A DNA stretch of 38,877 nt from an uncultured Paracoccaceae bacterium. GTDB lineage: Bacteria > Pseudomonadota > Alphaproteobacteria > Rhodobacterales > Rhodobacteraceae. Location of the stretch: assembly GCA_947311485.1 (NCBI GenBank), contig CAMZLM010000111.1, positions 1 through 38,877 on the forward strand. The letters run 5' to 3'. The notes beneath the pieces are model-generated. The model saw only the letters and a program-made list of their open reading frames with translations. It was not told the DNA's origin and did no database searches. The position numbers and the translations under genes were made by a program. Of the stretch, positions 14,066 through 23,500 are shown in pieces (the stretch's first letter is position 1; each line of letters opens with the position of its first letter).

Positions 14066-16927
14066 ATGACCCGTATTTTTTTCCGTATTCTTGTTATTGC
14101 CAGTGCACTGGTTGTGATGATTCTCCCCGCGCAGGCGCGCGATGTTCGCAGCTATTTTTTTGGTAATAGCCTCGTAAACCATCAGAGCGATACGCCGCAA
14201 ACCTCTGTGCTTTATTGGCTGACGGAATTGACCAGCGCCAGCAAACATACCTTTGCGGCGAGTGGTCAGTACGGTTTTTTGCGCAATTTCGCAGATGATT
14301 TGCCCCCCTTGGCCAGCTGGGGGTTAGGACAAACAACGCCGGCATGGGAACCGGAACAAGGGTCATTTTCGGACAGCGACATTCAGGCAGTGGTTCTGAC
14401 GCCGGCCAATTTTATCCAATATCAATCTGCAAACAGACCTTATGACGGGGACAACCCGACCAACACATCGCCGCTGCAGGCCAGCCTGACCAATATTGAC
14501 TGGGTGGCAGCACAGTTGAGCGGGGAGACGTTTTATATTTACGAAGGTTGGGCGGACATGAGCAGCTATGCGCGCAGTCAGTTGCCCAAGCCGCGACAGC
14601 TGGCCCGATATCATGCGTTTAATCAGGGGGCGTATCACAAATGGTACACGGATTATTTGTCGGCGTTGAAATCGGCGCGGCCTGATCTGGATATTCGTTT
14701 AATGCCGGTGGCCAAGAAACTGTCAGAACTTTTCACCAAAACACCGCTGAAAGATATTCCGGTCGAGGCGCTCTATGTGGATAATGCGCCGCATGGCACG
14801 GCGACGTTGTATTTTTTGGCGAGCCTTGTGGTGTATCAGAATCTGTACGGGGAAAAACCGCCGCTGGATTTCGTGGTCCCCGAAACAGTGCATCCGTTGG
14901 TACAGGCGAATTATTCGCAGATACGGGAATTCATCGCCAGCGGCGAATTCGTGGCAGCCAAGCCGCCTGCGCCGGTGCGGGTGCCGTCTTTGGCGATGGG
15001 GTTGAACGGGATTGCCGATTGGTCCACGCAGCAGCCGTTTATTGACGTGATGAAAACCGCACGGCCATGGATCGGACATGTGTCCGGTCAATGGGGTGGT
15101 TGGGGTGCGGCTGATCTGCGTGAAGGCGGGTTTCTGGATGAAAACGGCTGGCCGTTGCGTATTCCCGAGGCATTGAGCAGTATTGAGACCCTGATCCTGA
15201 CCGAACAACCCGCGCGGGCTGTTTCCACCGCCGGACGCTATCGGTTGACGTACGAAGGACGCGGACGGATCGAGATAACAGGTCTGGTTCAAGACGTACG
15301 CCGCCGGCCGGGGGAAATCTGGTTCACCTTCACCCCGGGTGAAGGTCTTGTCGGTATCGATATCCGGCGTACTGATCCCAAAGGGACCGGCGATTACATC
15401 CGCGACATTGTGGTGGTCAAAGAAGAAAATATTCCGTTGTATGAAGTGGGAGAGCTGTTTAACCCGCGCTGGATCAACCGGATTCGGGATTTACGCTCTG
15501 TGCGGTTTATGGATTGGATGTTTACCAACGGTTCGACAATTCGCACTTGGGCAGGCCGTCCAAAGCCAGCGACCTATACCTATGGTGAAATCGGCGTGCC
15601 GGTTGAAATCATGGTGGCGTTGGCCAATGAAATCGGGGCCGATCCGTGGTTTAACATGCCACATTTGGCGGATGAACAGTATAACCGTCGGTTTGCGCAG
15701 TATGTTCTGGAGCATCTGAACCCCGGGCTAAAGGCCTATGTGGAATACTCCAATGAGCTGTGGAATTTTACCTTCTCGCAAACCCAGTGGGCGTTACAGC
15801 AGGCCGAAAAACGGTGGGGGGCTGCGGCTGGTGGCGATGCCTGGTTACAGTTTGCTGCGCTGAAAACCGCAAAGGCGATGGATATTTGGCGGGACGTATA
15901 CGGTGCCGACACCAAGGCCCGTTTGGTGCGGGTGGTGGCGACACATACTGATTGGCCCGGTCTGGAAGAGTCTATTTTACAAGCGCCACTGGTGGTGGCC
16001 GAGGGAAAACCAGCACCGGTTGACAGCTTTGATGCCTATGCGGTTTCGGGGTATTTCGGGTTTGATCTGGGAACGGATGATTTGGCACCAACGGTGTTGA
16101 ACTGGATCAGGCAAGGCCGAATAAATGCGAAACAGCAGGGGCGCAAGGATGGCCTGACAGGCGCGAAGCTGGCCACATTTATCAAGCGGCAGGAGTATAA
16201 TTTCGCCAGCCGAAAAGCCGCCGAAAACATTCGCAAAGGATCGTTGAAACATTTGCTCACAGAAGCATGGCCCTATCAGGCCGGTGTGGCCCGGGATAAC
16301 GGCTTGCAGTTAGTCATGTATGAGGGTGGCACCCATGTGGCGGGGGTTGGTGAATGGGCCTCCAATGAAACGCTGGGTGCCTTTTTTGAACATTTCAATT
16401 ACACGAAACAGGTGGCTGGACTGTATCAGGAATTGCTTGCCGAATGGAAAAGTATCGGCGGCACCTTGTTCAATGCATTTGTGGATGTTGCGCCGGCTTC
16501 CAAATGGGGCAGCTGGGGTGCTCTGCGGCATCTGGACGATGCCAACCCGCGCTGGAATGCGTTGATGGCGTTTAATCGAAAAAATCCGGCTTGGTGGTCT
16601 GATCGACCGGAACGGATTTTCGCGGATGGTATTTTTCTGCAAGGTGGCAAAAAAGGCGAAACCCTGACCGGCACTCCGAAACAGGATATTTTGCTGGGTC
16701 GTGCCGGAAATGACATCCTGATCAGCGCCGGTGGCAGTGACAAGATTCATGGAGGCAAGGGCAATGACTGGGCGCAATTACCGCGCAAGCGGGCAGATTA
16801 TCGGTTTGAACGGAATGGTGATATTTTGCGCGCCATCGCAGGGCAGGAGGTGGTGAACCTTTATAGCATTGAAGCCGTGTCTTTTGCGGACAATCCGTTG
16901 GTGCAGGTTCCGGTTTCAGAGCTGTAG
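14066..16927 (+). CDS. large exported protein with SGNH-like and glycosidase-like regions and terminal RTX-type repeats
   Basis: Protein of 953 residues. It begins with a Sec signal peptide (MTRIFFRILVIASALVVMIL, cleavage near AQA-RD). The N-terminal region ('VRSYFFGNSLVNH', later 'VDNAPHGTATLYFLASLVVY') resembles SGNH-type lipases/esterases with GNS in place of GDS. A long central region contains 'AYVEYSNELWNF', a motif seen in large secreted glycan-active proteins. Near the C-terminus, 'DILLGRAGNDIL', 'SAGGSDKI' and 'HGGKGNDWA' form about three imperfect calcium-binding nonapeptides. It is probably periplasmic or extracellular and handles carbohydrate; no catalytic residues can be fixed. 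Combining a Sec signal with RTX repeats is odd, since RTX proteins usually leave by type I secretion. It sits at the left end of the glycan locus. Confidence 0.7.
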   Translation: MTRIFFRILVIASALVVMILPAQARDVRSYFFGNSLVNHQSDTPQTSVLYWLTELTSASKHTFAASGQYGFLRNFADDLPPLASWGLGQTTPAWEPEQGSFSDSDIQAVVLTPANFIQYQSANRPYDGDNPTNTSPLQASLTNIDWVAAQLSGETFYIYEGWADMSSYARSQLPKPRQLARYHAFNQGAYHKWYTDYLSALKSARPDLDIRLMPVAKKLSELFTKTPLKDIPVEALYVDNAPHGTATLYFLASLVVYQNLYGEKPPLDFVVPETVHPLVQANYSQIREFIASGEFVAAKPPAPVRVPSLAMGLNGIADWSTQQPFIDVMKTARPWIGHVSGQWGGWGAADLREGGFLDENGWPLRIPEALSSIETLILTEQPARAVSTAGRYRLTYEGRGRIEITGLVQDVRRRPGEIWFTFTPGEGLVGIDIRRTDPKGTGDYIRDIVVVKEENIPLYEVGELFNPRWINRIRDLRSVRFMDWMFTNGSTIRTWAGRPKPATYTYGEIGVPVEIMVALANEIGADPWFNMPHLADEQYNRRFAQYVLEHLNPGLKAYVEYSNELWNFTFSQTQWALQQAEKRWGAAAGGDAWLQFAALKTAKAMDIWRDVYGADTKARLVRVVATHTDWPGLEESILQAPLVVAEGKPAPVDSFDAYAVSGYFGFDLGTDDLAPTVLNWIRQGRINAKQQGRKDGLTGAKLATFIKRQEYNFASRKAAENIRKGSLKHLLTEAWPYQAGVARDNGLQLVMYEGGTHVAGVGEWASNETLGAFFEHFNYTKQVAGLYQELLAEWKSIGGTLFNAFVDVAPASKWGSWGALRHLDDANPRWNALMAFNRKNPAWWSDRPERIFADGIFLQGGKKGETLTGTPKQDILLGRAGNDILISAGGSDKIHGGKGNDWAQLPRKRADYRFERNGDILRAIAGQEVVNLYSIEAVSFADNPLVQVPVSEL

Positions 16928-16935
16928 CGGCAAGG

Positions 16936-18144
16936 CTATTCGGTCCTGATGCGGCTTTCGTGTGCCAAAAGCTCGGCCCCCAAAGATGCGCGAAAATGGT
17001 GTTCAATACGTTTCCGACCCTTACGGCTCAGGTCTTTCGCCAAGGCGGGGTTCGCCGCAATATCAGCAATTTTTTCCGCCAGTTTTTCGGGGTTCTGCGG
17101 GGGAACAAGCACACCGCTGCTGTTGTTTTCGATCAATTCCGGTACGCCGCCCGCATCGGTGCCAATGGTAGGGATGCCACAGGCCATGGCCTCCATATAG
17201 GCGACGCCAAGGGGTTCGGCCCAGCTGGCCAACACAAAAATATGCGCCGCTCGGAGTTTGTCGAGCACCGCATCCGCATCAATCGCCCCGAGCAGGTGGA
17301 CACAATCTTGTAGGCCCAGTTCGGTGATCCGTGCCTCCAGTATTTGCCGATATCCATGGCCGCCTGTATCGTCTTCGCCTGCGATTTCCAGTTGAACATT
17401 CAGCCCTTGTTTGGTTAGCAATGCAACGGCCTGCATTAAATCCTGATGTCCTTTGACCGGGTTGAGCCGCCCGCAAGAAAATAGGTGCAAAGGTTCCTGC
17501 GGTGTGGGCGGCTGATAGGGCTGCAAAGGGCAAAACCGGTCTGTGTCAACGCCCATTGGCTGTACAAAAACCCGTTCCGGCAGGTCGGGGCCAAGGGTTT
17601 CGCGCATTTCAGCCAGCAGTTTTTGTGTGATGATCGTGGCATAGCGGGCATGGCGCCATTTATAGGGCTGTCCGACCCCGTAATCCTGCAAAGGACCATG
17701 TAATGTGATCGAATAGGACAAGCCGCCCATATGGTTTGCCAAGGCGCAAACCAGGGCCGCACGGCCACAGGAATGGGCATGGATATGCGAAATTTCGCGC
17801 GCGCGCGCTTCGCGCAGCAAATGGCGTGCGGCACCGGTGCAGATCAGGATATCCTTGGCCATTTCCATGCCACCGGACCGAATTTCAGCCAGCAATTCCC
17901 GATAGGGCAGGCGCAACAGACCGGCCATAAAATCACCCAAACGGGGCCGCCCAAGGTAAAGCGTGCGGGCGATGGCGTCTTGGCTCCATTGGTGCGAAAT
18001 CAGACCGGTAGGCGGCAGGCGTGTAGAAATCACCTGAACCTCTACCCCGCGTTTTTCCAGTTCTTGCAGTTCCCGCCAAAAGAAAATATGCGTCTGGCCG
18101 GGGAATTGTGGGACAAGATAGCCGATTTTTAGCTTTTCATTCAC
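16936..18144 (-). CDS. GT4-family glycosyltransferase
   Basis: Protein of 402 residues with a GT-B fold of the GT4 type. 'IGYLVPQFPGQTHIFFWRE' begins the acceptor domain. The C-terminal donor domain shows 'FSCGRLNPVKGHQDLMQAV' (cited in part: 'GRLNPVKGHQDL'), 'VLASWAEPLGVAYMEAMACGIP' (E-x7-E retaining signature) and 'GGVPELIENNSSGVLVPP'. It resembles the exopolysaccharide WcaL/AmsK-type transferases. GTG at 18144 is chosen: 'gggaag' precedes it and the fold starts directly, whereas the in-frame TTG at 18210 would give an unconserved 22-residue extension overlapping the opposite gene. It is divergent from the GT2 gene at 18210 and probably adds one sugar to the surface glycan repeat. Confidence 0.85.
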   Translation of the reverse strand: MNEKLKIGYLVPQFPGQTHIFFWRELQELEKRGVEVQVISTRLPPTGLISHQWSQDAIARTLYLGRPRLGDFMAGLLRLPYRELLAEIRSGGMEMAKDILICTGAARHLLREARAREISHIHAHSCGRAALVCALANHMGGLSYSITLHGPLQDYGVGQPYKWRHARYATIITQKLLAEMRETLGPDLPERVFVQPMGVDTDRFCPLQPYQPPTPQEPLHLFSCGRLNPVKGHQDLMQAVALLTKQGLNVQLEIAGEDDTGGHGYRQILEARITELGLQDCVHLLGAIDADAVLDKLRAAHIFVLASWAEPLGVAYMEAMACGIPTIGTDAGGVPELIENNSSGVLVPPQNPEKLAEKIADIAANPALAKDLSRKGRKRIEHHFRASLGAELLAHESRIRTE

Positions 18145-18209
18145 TGGAGACTTCCCATTATAGGCGCGGGCGGTTGTTTTTGCCTGTGTAATAGGGATTT
18201 CGTACCGCA
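18145..18209. promoter_or_regulatory. short divergent promoter spacer
   Basis: A 65-base gap between divergent glycosyltransferase starts. 'gggaag' (complement strand) serves the GTG at 18144, and 'aggga' lies about 12 bases before the ATG at 18210. Promoters for the leftward GT4 gene and possibly for the rightward GT2-flippase pair must sit here or within the coding ends. No clear hexamers are seen. Confidence 0.3.
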
Positions 18210-19043
18210 ATGTTTAGTGTTTTGATACCGGCAAATAACGAGTCTGATCAGATAGGCACCTGTTTGCAAGCAATTTTAGCGTCGGATTTGGTGTCTGGGA
18301 CGGACATTCCAGAAATTATTGTGATGGCAAACGGATGCAGTGACCGGACCGTGGCGATTGCGCAAGAGGCCGAAACGCTGGCTTGGGAAAAGGGTTGGCG
18401 ATTGACGGTTCTTGATCTGCCAGAGGGAAACAAGCTGCGGGCGTTGAATGCGGGGGACGGGGTCGCGCAGTTTGGCACGCGTATTTATCTGGACGCCGAT
18501 GTTGTGGTGTCGCCGCAGGTGATACCCCTGTTGCACAAGGTGTTGGCCGTGGATGCACCGCGTTATGCCAGCGGAACCTTGGTGGTTGCGCCCTGTCGTA
18601 CCTGGATTAGTCGCGCCTATCGCCGGATTTATTTGCGGGTGCCGTTTATTACCCGTGGCGTGCCGGGTTGTGGGTTGTTTGCCGTGAATGCGACGGGGCG
18701 GGCGCGATGGGGGGCATTTCCCGATATTATTTCCGACGATACCTTTGTGCGTTTGCAGTTTACACCGGATGAACGGGTGGCTGTGTCGGCACCCTATGAA
18801 TGGCCGATTGTCGAAGGGTTTACCAATCTGGTCAAGGTTCGCGCCCGGCAGGATCGCGGCGTTCAGGAGATCGCCGCCAAGTATCCGGCGCTGTTGCAAA
18901 ATGATGACAAGCCGGCATTCGGTAAATGGCGTGCTCTGAAAATGGCGATTTCCGATCCTGTCGGTTTTGCTGTCTATGCCGGTGTGGCCTTGGCCAGCCG
19001 TCGTAAACATTTGCAAAACCAAACATGGAGTAGAGGGCGTTGA
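18210..19043 (+). CDS. GT2-family glycosyltransferase
   Basis: Protein of 277 residues with a GT-A fold. 'SVLIPANNESDQIGTCLQAIL' (cited in part: 'SVLIPANNES') is the nucleotide-sugar-binding start, and 'IIVMANGCSDRTVAIA' follows. The DxD-type metal site is 'IYLDADVVVS', and 'DIISDDTFVRLQF' provides the catalytic-region acid. No transmembrane helix is obvious except a weak hydrophobic stretch near the C-terminus (VGFAVYAGVALAS). The start ATG lies opposite the divergent GT4 gene. The stop overlaps the TTG start of the flippase gene (TTGA), so the two are translationally coupled. It should add a sugar to the lipid-linked repeat unit before flipping; donor and linkage are unknown. Confidence 0.85.
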   Translation: MFSVLIPANNESDQIGTCLQAILASDLVSGTDIPEIIVMANGCSDRTVAIAQEAETLAWEKGWRLTVLDLPEGNKLRALNAGDGVAQFGTRIYLDADVVVSPQVIPLLHKVLAVDAPRYASGTLVVAPCRTWISRAYRRIYLRVPFITRGVPGCGLFAVNATGRARWGAFPDIISDDTFVRLQFTPDERVAVSAPYEWPIVEGFTNLVKVRARQDRGVQEIAAKYPALLQNDDKPAFGKWRALKMAISDPVGFAVYAGVALASRRKHLQNQTWSRGR

Positions 19044-20392
19044 GCCGGATCAAGAGAATTTTAACCAGCGATGATCTGGGCGCACGGGCGATGCGGTCTT
19101 CGATGTGGACGGTGCTTGGCTATGGCCTGTCACAGGTGCTACGCCTGTTGTCGAACCTGATTTTGACGCGACTTCTTTACCCCGAAGCCTTTGGCATGAT
19201 GGCGCTGGTGATGGTGTTCATGCAGGGCTTGGCGATGTTCTCCGATGTGGGGGTTGGTCCCTCGATCATGCAGAGCAAACGCGGCGATGACCCGGATTTT
19301 CTGAACACGGCCTGGACCATTCAGGTAATGCGCGGGGTCGGTCTGTGGATTGCATCCTGTCTGATCGCCTATCCCATGTCGCTGTTTTATAATGAACCGC
19401 AATTGTTGCAATTGATCCCTGTTGCAGGGGTTGCGCTTTTGATTGCGGGGTTTAATCCAACACGGCTGGAAACGGCGCACCGACATTTGATGTTGGGGCG
19501 GGTAAGTTTGATTGATATCGCCACGCAGGCGATCGGTATTCTTGCTGCGATCGGATTTGCCTTGTTGACCAAATCCGTCTGGGCCTTTGTCTTGTCCAGT
19601 TTGGTGAGCGTGATTGTACAATTGTTTTTGAGTGATTATTTTTTGATCGGAGTGCGTAACCGGTTCCGCTGGGAGCCAACCGCCGTGCAGGAGTTGGTGC
19701 ATTTCGGCAAATGGATTTTCCTCAGCACGGTTGCCGGATTTTTGTTTTCTCAGGGGGACAAGGTTATTCTGGGTAAATTCATGTCGATTGAATTGCTGGG
19801 TATTTATAATATCGGCTATTTTCTGGCCAGTTTTCCGCTCGCGCTGAGCACAAATGTGATCCATAAAATTCTGATTCCGCTGTATCGGGAACGTCCACCC
19901 GCCGAATCACCGGAGAATTATCACAAAATGCGCATGGTGCGTTTTGGCGTGACGGCCAGCATTTTTGCAATGCTGATGGTTTTCGCCTTTGGGGGGATTC
20001 CGTTGGTTAACCTCCTGTATGACTCGCGCTATGTGGATGCGGGGACCATTGTTGTTGTGACGGCAGTGGTGCAAATCCCGTGGGTAATTGTTTTAACCTA
20101 TGATCAGGCGGCCTTGGCCTCGGGTGATTCTCGCCGGTTTTTTGTGTTGGCGGCGACCAAGGCTGTCGCCATGATTGGGTGTTTGATTGTAGGGGTGTCG
20201 AAAGGCGGCTTGTTGGGCGCATTGATCAGTCAGGGCATAGCAATTGTATTCGTGTATCCGGTGGTTGTATGGTTGGCACGGCGGCAATCGGCGTGGGATC
20301 CGTTGCATGATTTTGTTTTTGTTGTCTTCGGGACAATCGTCGGGGTCTTGGCAATTTGGGTCAATTTGGACGCAATATTGGCGTTGAAATAA
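19040..20392 (+). CDS. Wzx-type oligosaccharide flippase (MOP superfamily)
   Basis: Polytopic inner-membrane protein of 450 residues with about 12 hydrophobic segments. The N-terminal signature 'SMWTVLGYGLSQVLRLLSNLILTRLL' (cited in part: 'LSQVLRLLSNLILTRLL') followed by 'PEAFGMMALVMVF' and 'DVGVGPSIMQ' is typical of the polysaccharide-synthesis/MOP flippases. These move undecaprenyl-linked oligosaccharides across the membrane. The TTG start overlaps the upstream GT2 stop. It is followed by a 152-base AT-rich gap and then the PKS gene. Together with the Wzz-like gene at 33351 it indicates a Wzx/Wzy-dependent pathway. No Wzy polymerase is seen in the window. Confidence 0.88.
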   Translation: MSRIKRILTSDDLGARAMRSSMWTVLGYGLSQVLRLLSNLILTRLLYPEAFGMMALVMVFMQGLAMFSDVGVGPSIMQSKRGDDPDFLNTAWTIQVMRGVGLWIASCLIAYPMSLFYNEPQLLQLIPVAGVALLIAGFNPTRLETAHRHLMLGRVSLIDIATQAIGILAAIGFALLTKSVWAFVLSSLVSVIVQLFLSDYFLIGVRNRFRWEPTAVQELVHFGKWIFLSTVAGFLFSQGDKVILGKFMSIELLGIYNIGYFLASFPLALSTNVIHKILIPLYRERPPAESPENYHKMRMVRFGVTASIFAMLMVFAFGGIPLVNLLYDSRYVDAGTIVVVTAVVQIPWVIVLTYDQAALASGDSRRFFVLAATKAVAMIGCLIVGVSKGGLLGALISQGIAIVFVYPVVVWLARRQSAWDPLHDFVFVVFGTIVGVLAIWVNLDAILALK

Positions 20393-20544
20393 CCGGGCGT
20401 GTCTTGAGGAGCACATTAGGTTTTACATTTTACAATAACTTTGCCTTATTTTGGCCAGTAATTATTGGTTAATTTCTTGCGAATTCCCGTGTGTGTGCAG
20501 ATTTGGCGCGGTGATGTGTTCCAGAGTACGAGTGATGTTTTGTT
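20393..20544. promoter_or_regulatory. AT-rich leader of the PKS-NRPS-Wzz operon
   Basis: This 152-base gap is the longest non-coding stretch in the glycan locus and clearly richer in A+T than its flanks. It contains the tandem heptamer TTTTACA-TTTTACA (20421-20434) and an imperfect palindrome around AATTATTGGTTAATT (20459-20473). These are reasonable binding sites for a promoter of the downstream series, but I cannot name -35/-10 boxes with confidence. The ribosome-binding site before the PKS ATG at 20545 is weak. Confidence 0.4.
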
Positions 20545-23500
20545 ATGACGAATGATACAGTTAACGTAGATATTGGTGAAAATGATGTGGCTATCGTTGG
20601 GATGGCGGTACATGTTCCCGGTGCGCATACGATATCCGAGTATTGGCAAAATCTGCGTCATGGCATCGAAAGCATCACACGCCTGACCCCTGATGAATTA
20701 CAGGCGGCGGGTGAAGACCCCGGTAAAATGCTGCACAAGAATTACGTACCTGCAGCGGCCCTTTTGGATGGTTACAAAAACTTTGATGCGGATTTCTTTG
20801 GGTTTAGCCCCAAAGAAGCGGCGATCATGGACCCCCAGCACCGTAAATTCCTTGAGGAATCCTGGAATGCGTTGGAAAATGCCGGCCATCCGCCGGAGAA
20901 TTTTGACGGGCGGATCGGGGTGTATGCGGGCTGTGGCATGGGCAGCTATTTCTATTTCAACATTTGTTCCAATCCGGATCTTGTTGCGGATACCGGCATG
21001 TTTTTGTTGCGCCATACCGGCAATGACAAGGATTTTATGGCCACTCGCGTTAGCCATATTTTTGACCTTAAGGGGCCAAGCATCAATCTACAAACCGCCT
21101 GCTCCACTTCGCTTGTGGCAACGCATTTTGCCTGTCAAGCCCTGTTGACCGGCGAATGTGATATGGCGTTGGCGGGTGGCTCCACCATCGAATTGCCGCA
21201 GGGTCGTGGCTATATTTTCGAAGACGGGGAAATCTTGTCGCCGGATGGCCATTGCCATGCGTTTGACCATCGCGCCCAAGGGACGGTTTTTGGCAGTGGT
21301 GCAGGGGTGCTGGTCTTGCGCCGCTTGGCCGATGCGATTGCGGATGGTGACCATATCTGGAGCATCATCAAAGGCAGTGCCATCAACAATGACGGTGCTG
21401 CCAAGGCAGGCTACCTCGCACCCAGTGTTGATGGTCAGGCCGCCGCTATTGCCGAGGCGCAAATGATTGCCGGCGTGTCTGCCGACAGCATCGGGTATGT
21501 GGAATGCCACGGCACCGGCACCTACCTTGGCGATCCGATCGAGGTTGCCGCCCTGAGCGAAGCCTTTGGTCAGACAGCCGATAAAACCGGTTTTTGCCGG
21601 ATCGGCTCTGTGAAAACCAATATTGGCCATCTGGATACGGCGGCGGGGGCCGCCAGCCTGATCAAAACCGCGCTGAGCCTCCATCACAAGGAAATTCCGC
21701 CAAGTCTGGGTTTTGAAAAGCCCAATCCGGCGATTGATTTCGACAATAGCCCGTTTCAGGTGAATGCGGGTTTGCACGATTGGGTCAGTGACCGGCCCCG
21801 TCTTGCCGGTGTGAACTCGTTGGGGGTGGGTGGCACCAACGCGCATGTTGTGCTGCAAGAGGCCCCCATCCGCGGGCCATCGGACCCTTCGGATTGGCCG
21901 TTCCATTTGCTGACGGTTTCTGGGCGCACGAAAGCGGCGCTGGATGCGAATGCTGCTGCACTGGCTGTTCATTTGCGTACGCATCCGGAACAGCCATTGG
22001 CCGACGTGGCTTTTACCTTGAAACAAGGGCGTCGCGGTTTTGAATATCGGCGTGTTCTGGTTGCAGAAACCCATGCAGAAGCAGCCGACCTGTTGGAAGG
22101 CGACAACCTGCGCCGCGTGTTTACCCACACGGCGCTGGGCAAATCGCCCGAAGTGGTTTTCATGTTCCCCGGTGGCGGTGCGCAATATGTGGGCATGGCG
22201 CGTGATTTATATGAAACCGAGCCGGTTTTTCAGGAATGGATGGATCGCGGGCTGGATGTTTTGCAGCCAAAACTAACCTACGACATTCGCGCGCTGTGGT
22301 TGCCGGAGGATGACGGTACGCAGGCGGCGGAGCTGTTGAAAAAACCGTCTGTGCAGTTGCCGTTGATTATGATTGCCGAATATGCGCTGGCGCAGCTGTG
22401 GATGTCCTGGGGGGTGCAACCTGCTGTGTTGGTGGGGCATTCCATGGGTGAAAATACGGCGGCTTGTCTGGCCGGTGTGATCGGGTTTGAGGATTGTATC
22501 GGTCTTGTGCATCTGCGTGGGCAACTGTTTGATACCGTGCCGGCGGGGGGGATGTTGTCTATTCCGCAGGATGTGGAAACCATTCGTGAATACCTTGGGG
22601 AAACTCTTGATCTGGCCAGTGTAAATGCGCCGGAATTGTCTGTAGTGTCTGGGCCGGATGCCGATCTGGACGCCTTGCAAACCCGTTTGCAGGTGCAGGG
22701 GATCGAATGCCAGCGGATTGCCATCGATATTGCTGCCCATAGCCGTATGCTGGAACCGATCCTGCAACAGTTCGGTGACTATCTGCGGGGAATTTCCCTG
22801 TCGGCCCCGAAAATCTCGTTTCTGTCAAACCGTACGGGGGATCTTATTACCGACGCGCAGGCAACGGACCCTGAATACTGGGTCAGCCATTTGCGCAACA
22901 CCATTCAGTTTGCCGATTGCATGACCACGCTGTCCCGCAAAAAGGATCGTGTTTACCTGGAGGTCGGCCCCGGAAAGGCATTGTCGTCGCTCAGCCGGAT
23001 GCATCCGGAAATCAACGGCCAGCAAGTGTTGGCGAGCCTGCGTCATCCGGATGAAACCATTGCTGATGATATGTATTTTCTCGGCTTGCTTGGGCGACTC
23101 TGGGCGCTGGGCGTGGACATTGATTGGGCGCAAATCTGGGGCGAGGCCAAACGCCAGCGGGTTGTGTTGCCGAACTATGCTTTCCAGCGGGCGGAATATT
23201 TCATTGAACCGGGCAAAGGGGCTGTGGCTGCGGTTTCGAGCTTTCTGTCACGCACCGAAAACCCCGCCGATTGGGGGTATCGCCCGATATGGCGGCCACG
23301 GCTGGCCGATTGTGTGCTGGATGTAGCGCAAGAACTGGATCAGACGCCGCCGGAAACATGGCTGTTGCTGATGGATGAAATCGGTGTGGGGGCGCGTCTG
23401 GCCGATGCACTGCGCAAGGCCGGCCACGAGGTGATCGAACTGCGCACGGGTGATGCCTTTGCCCGCGAGGATGACACCCATTACGTTATTGCGCCGGAAC

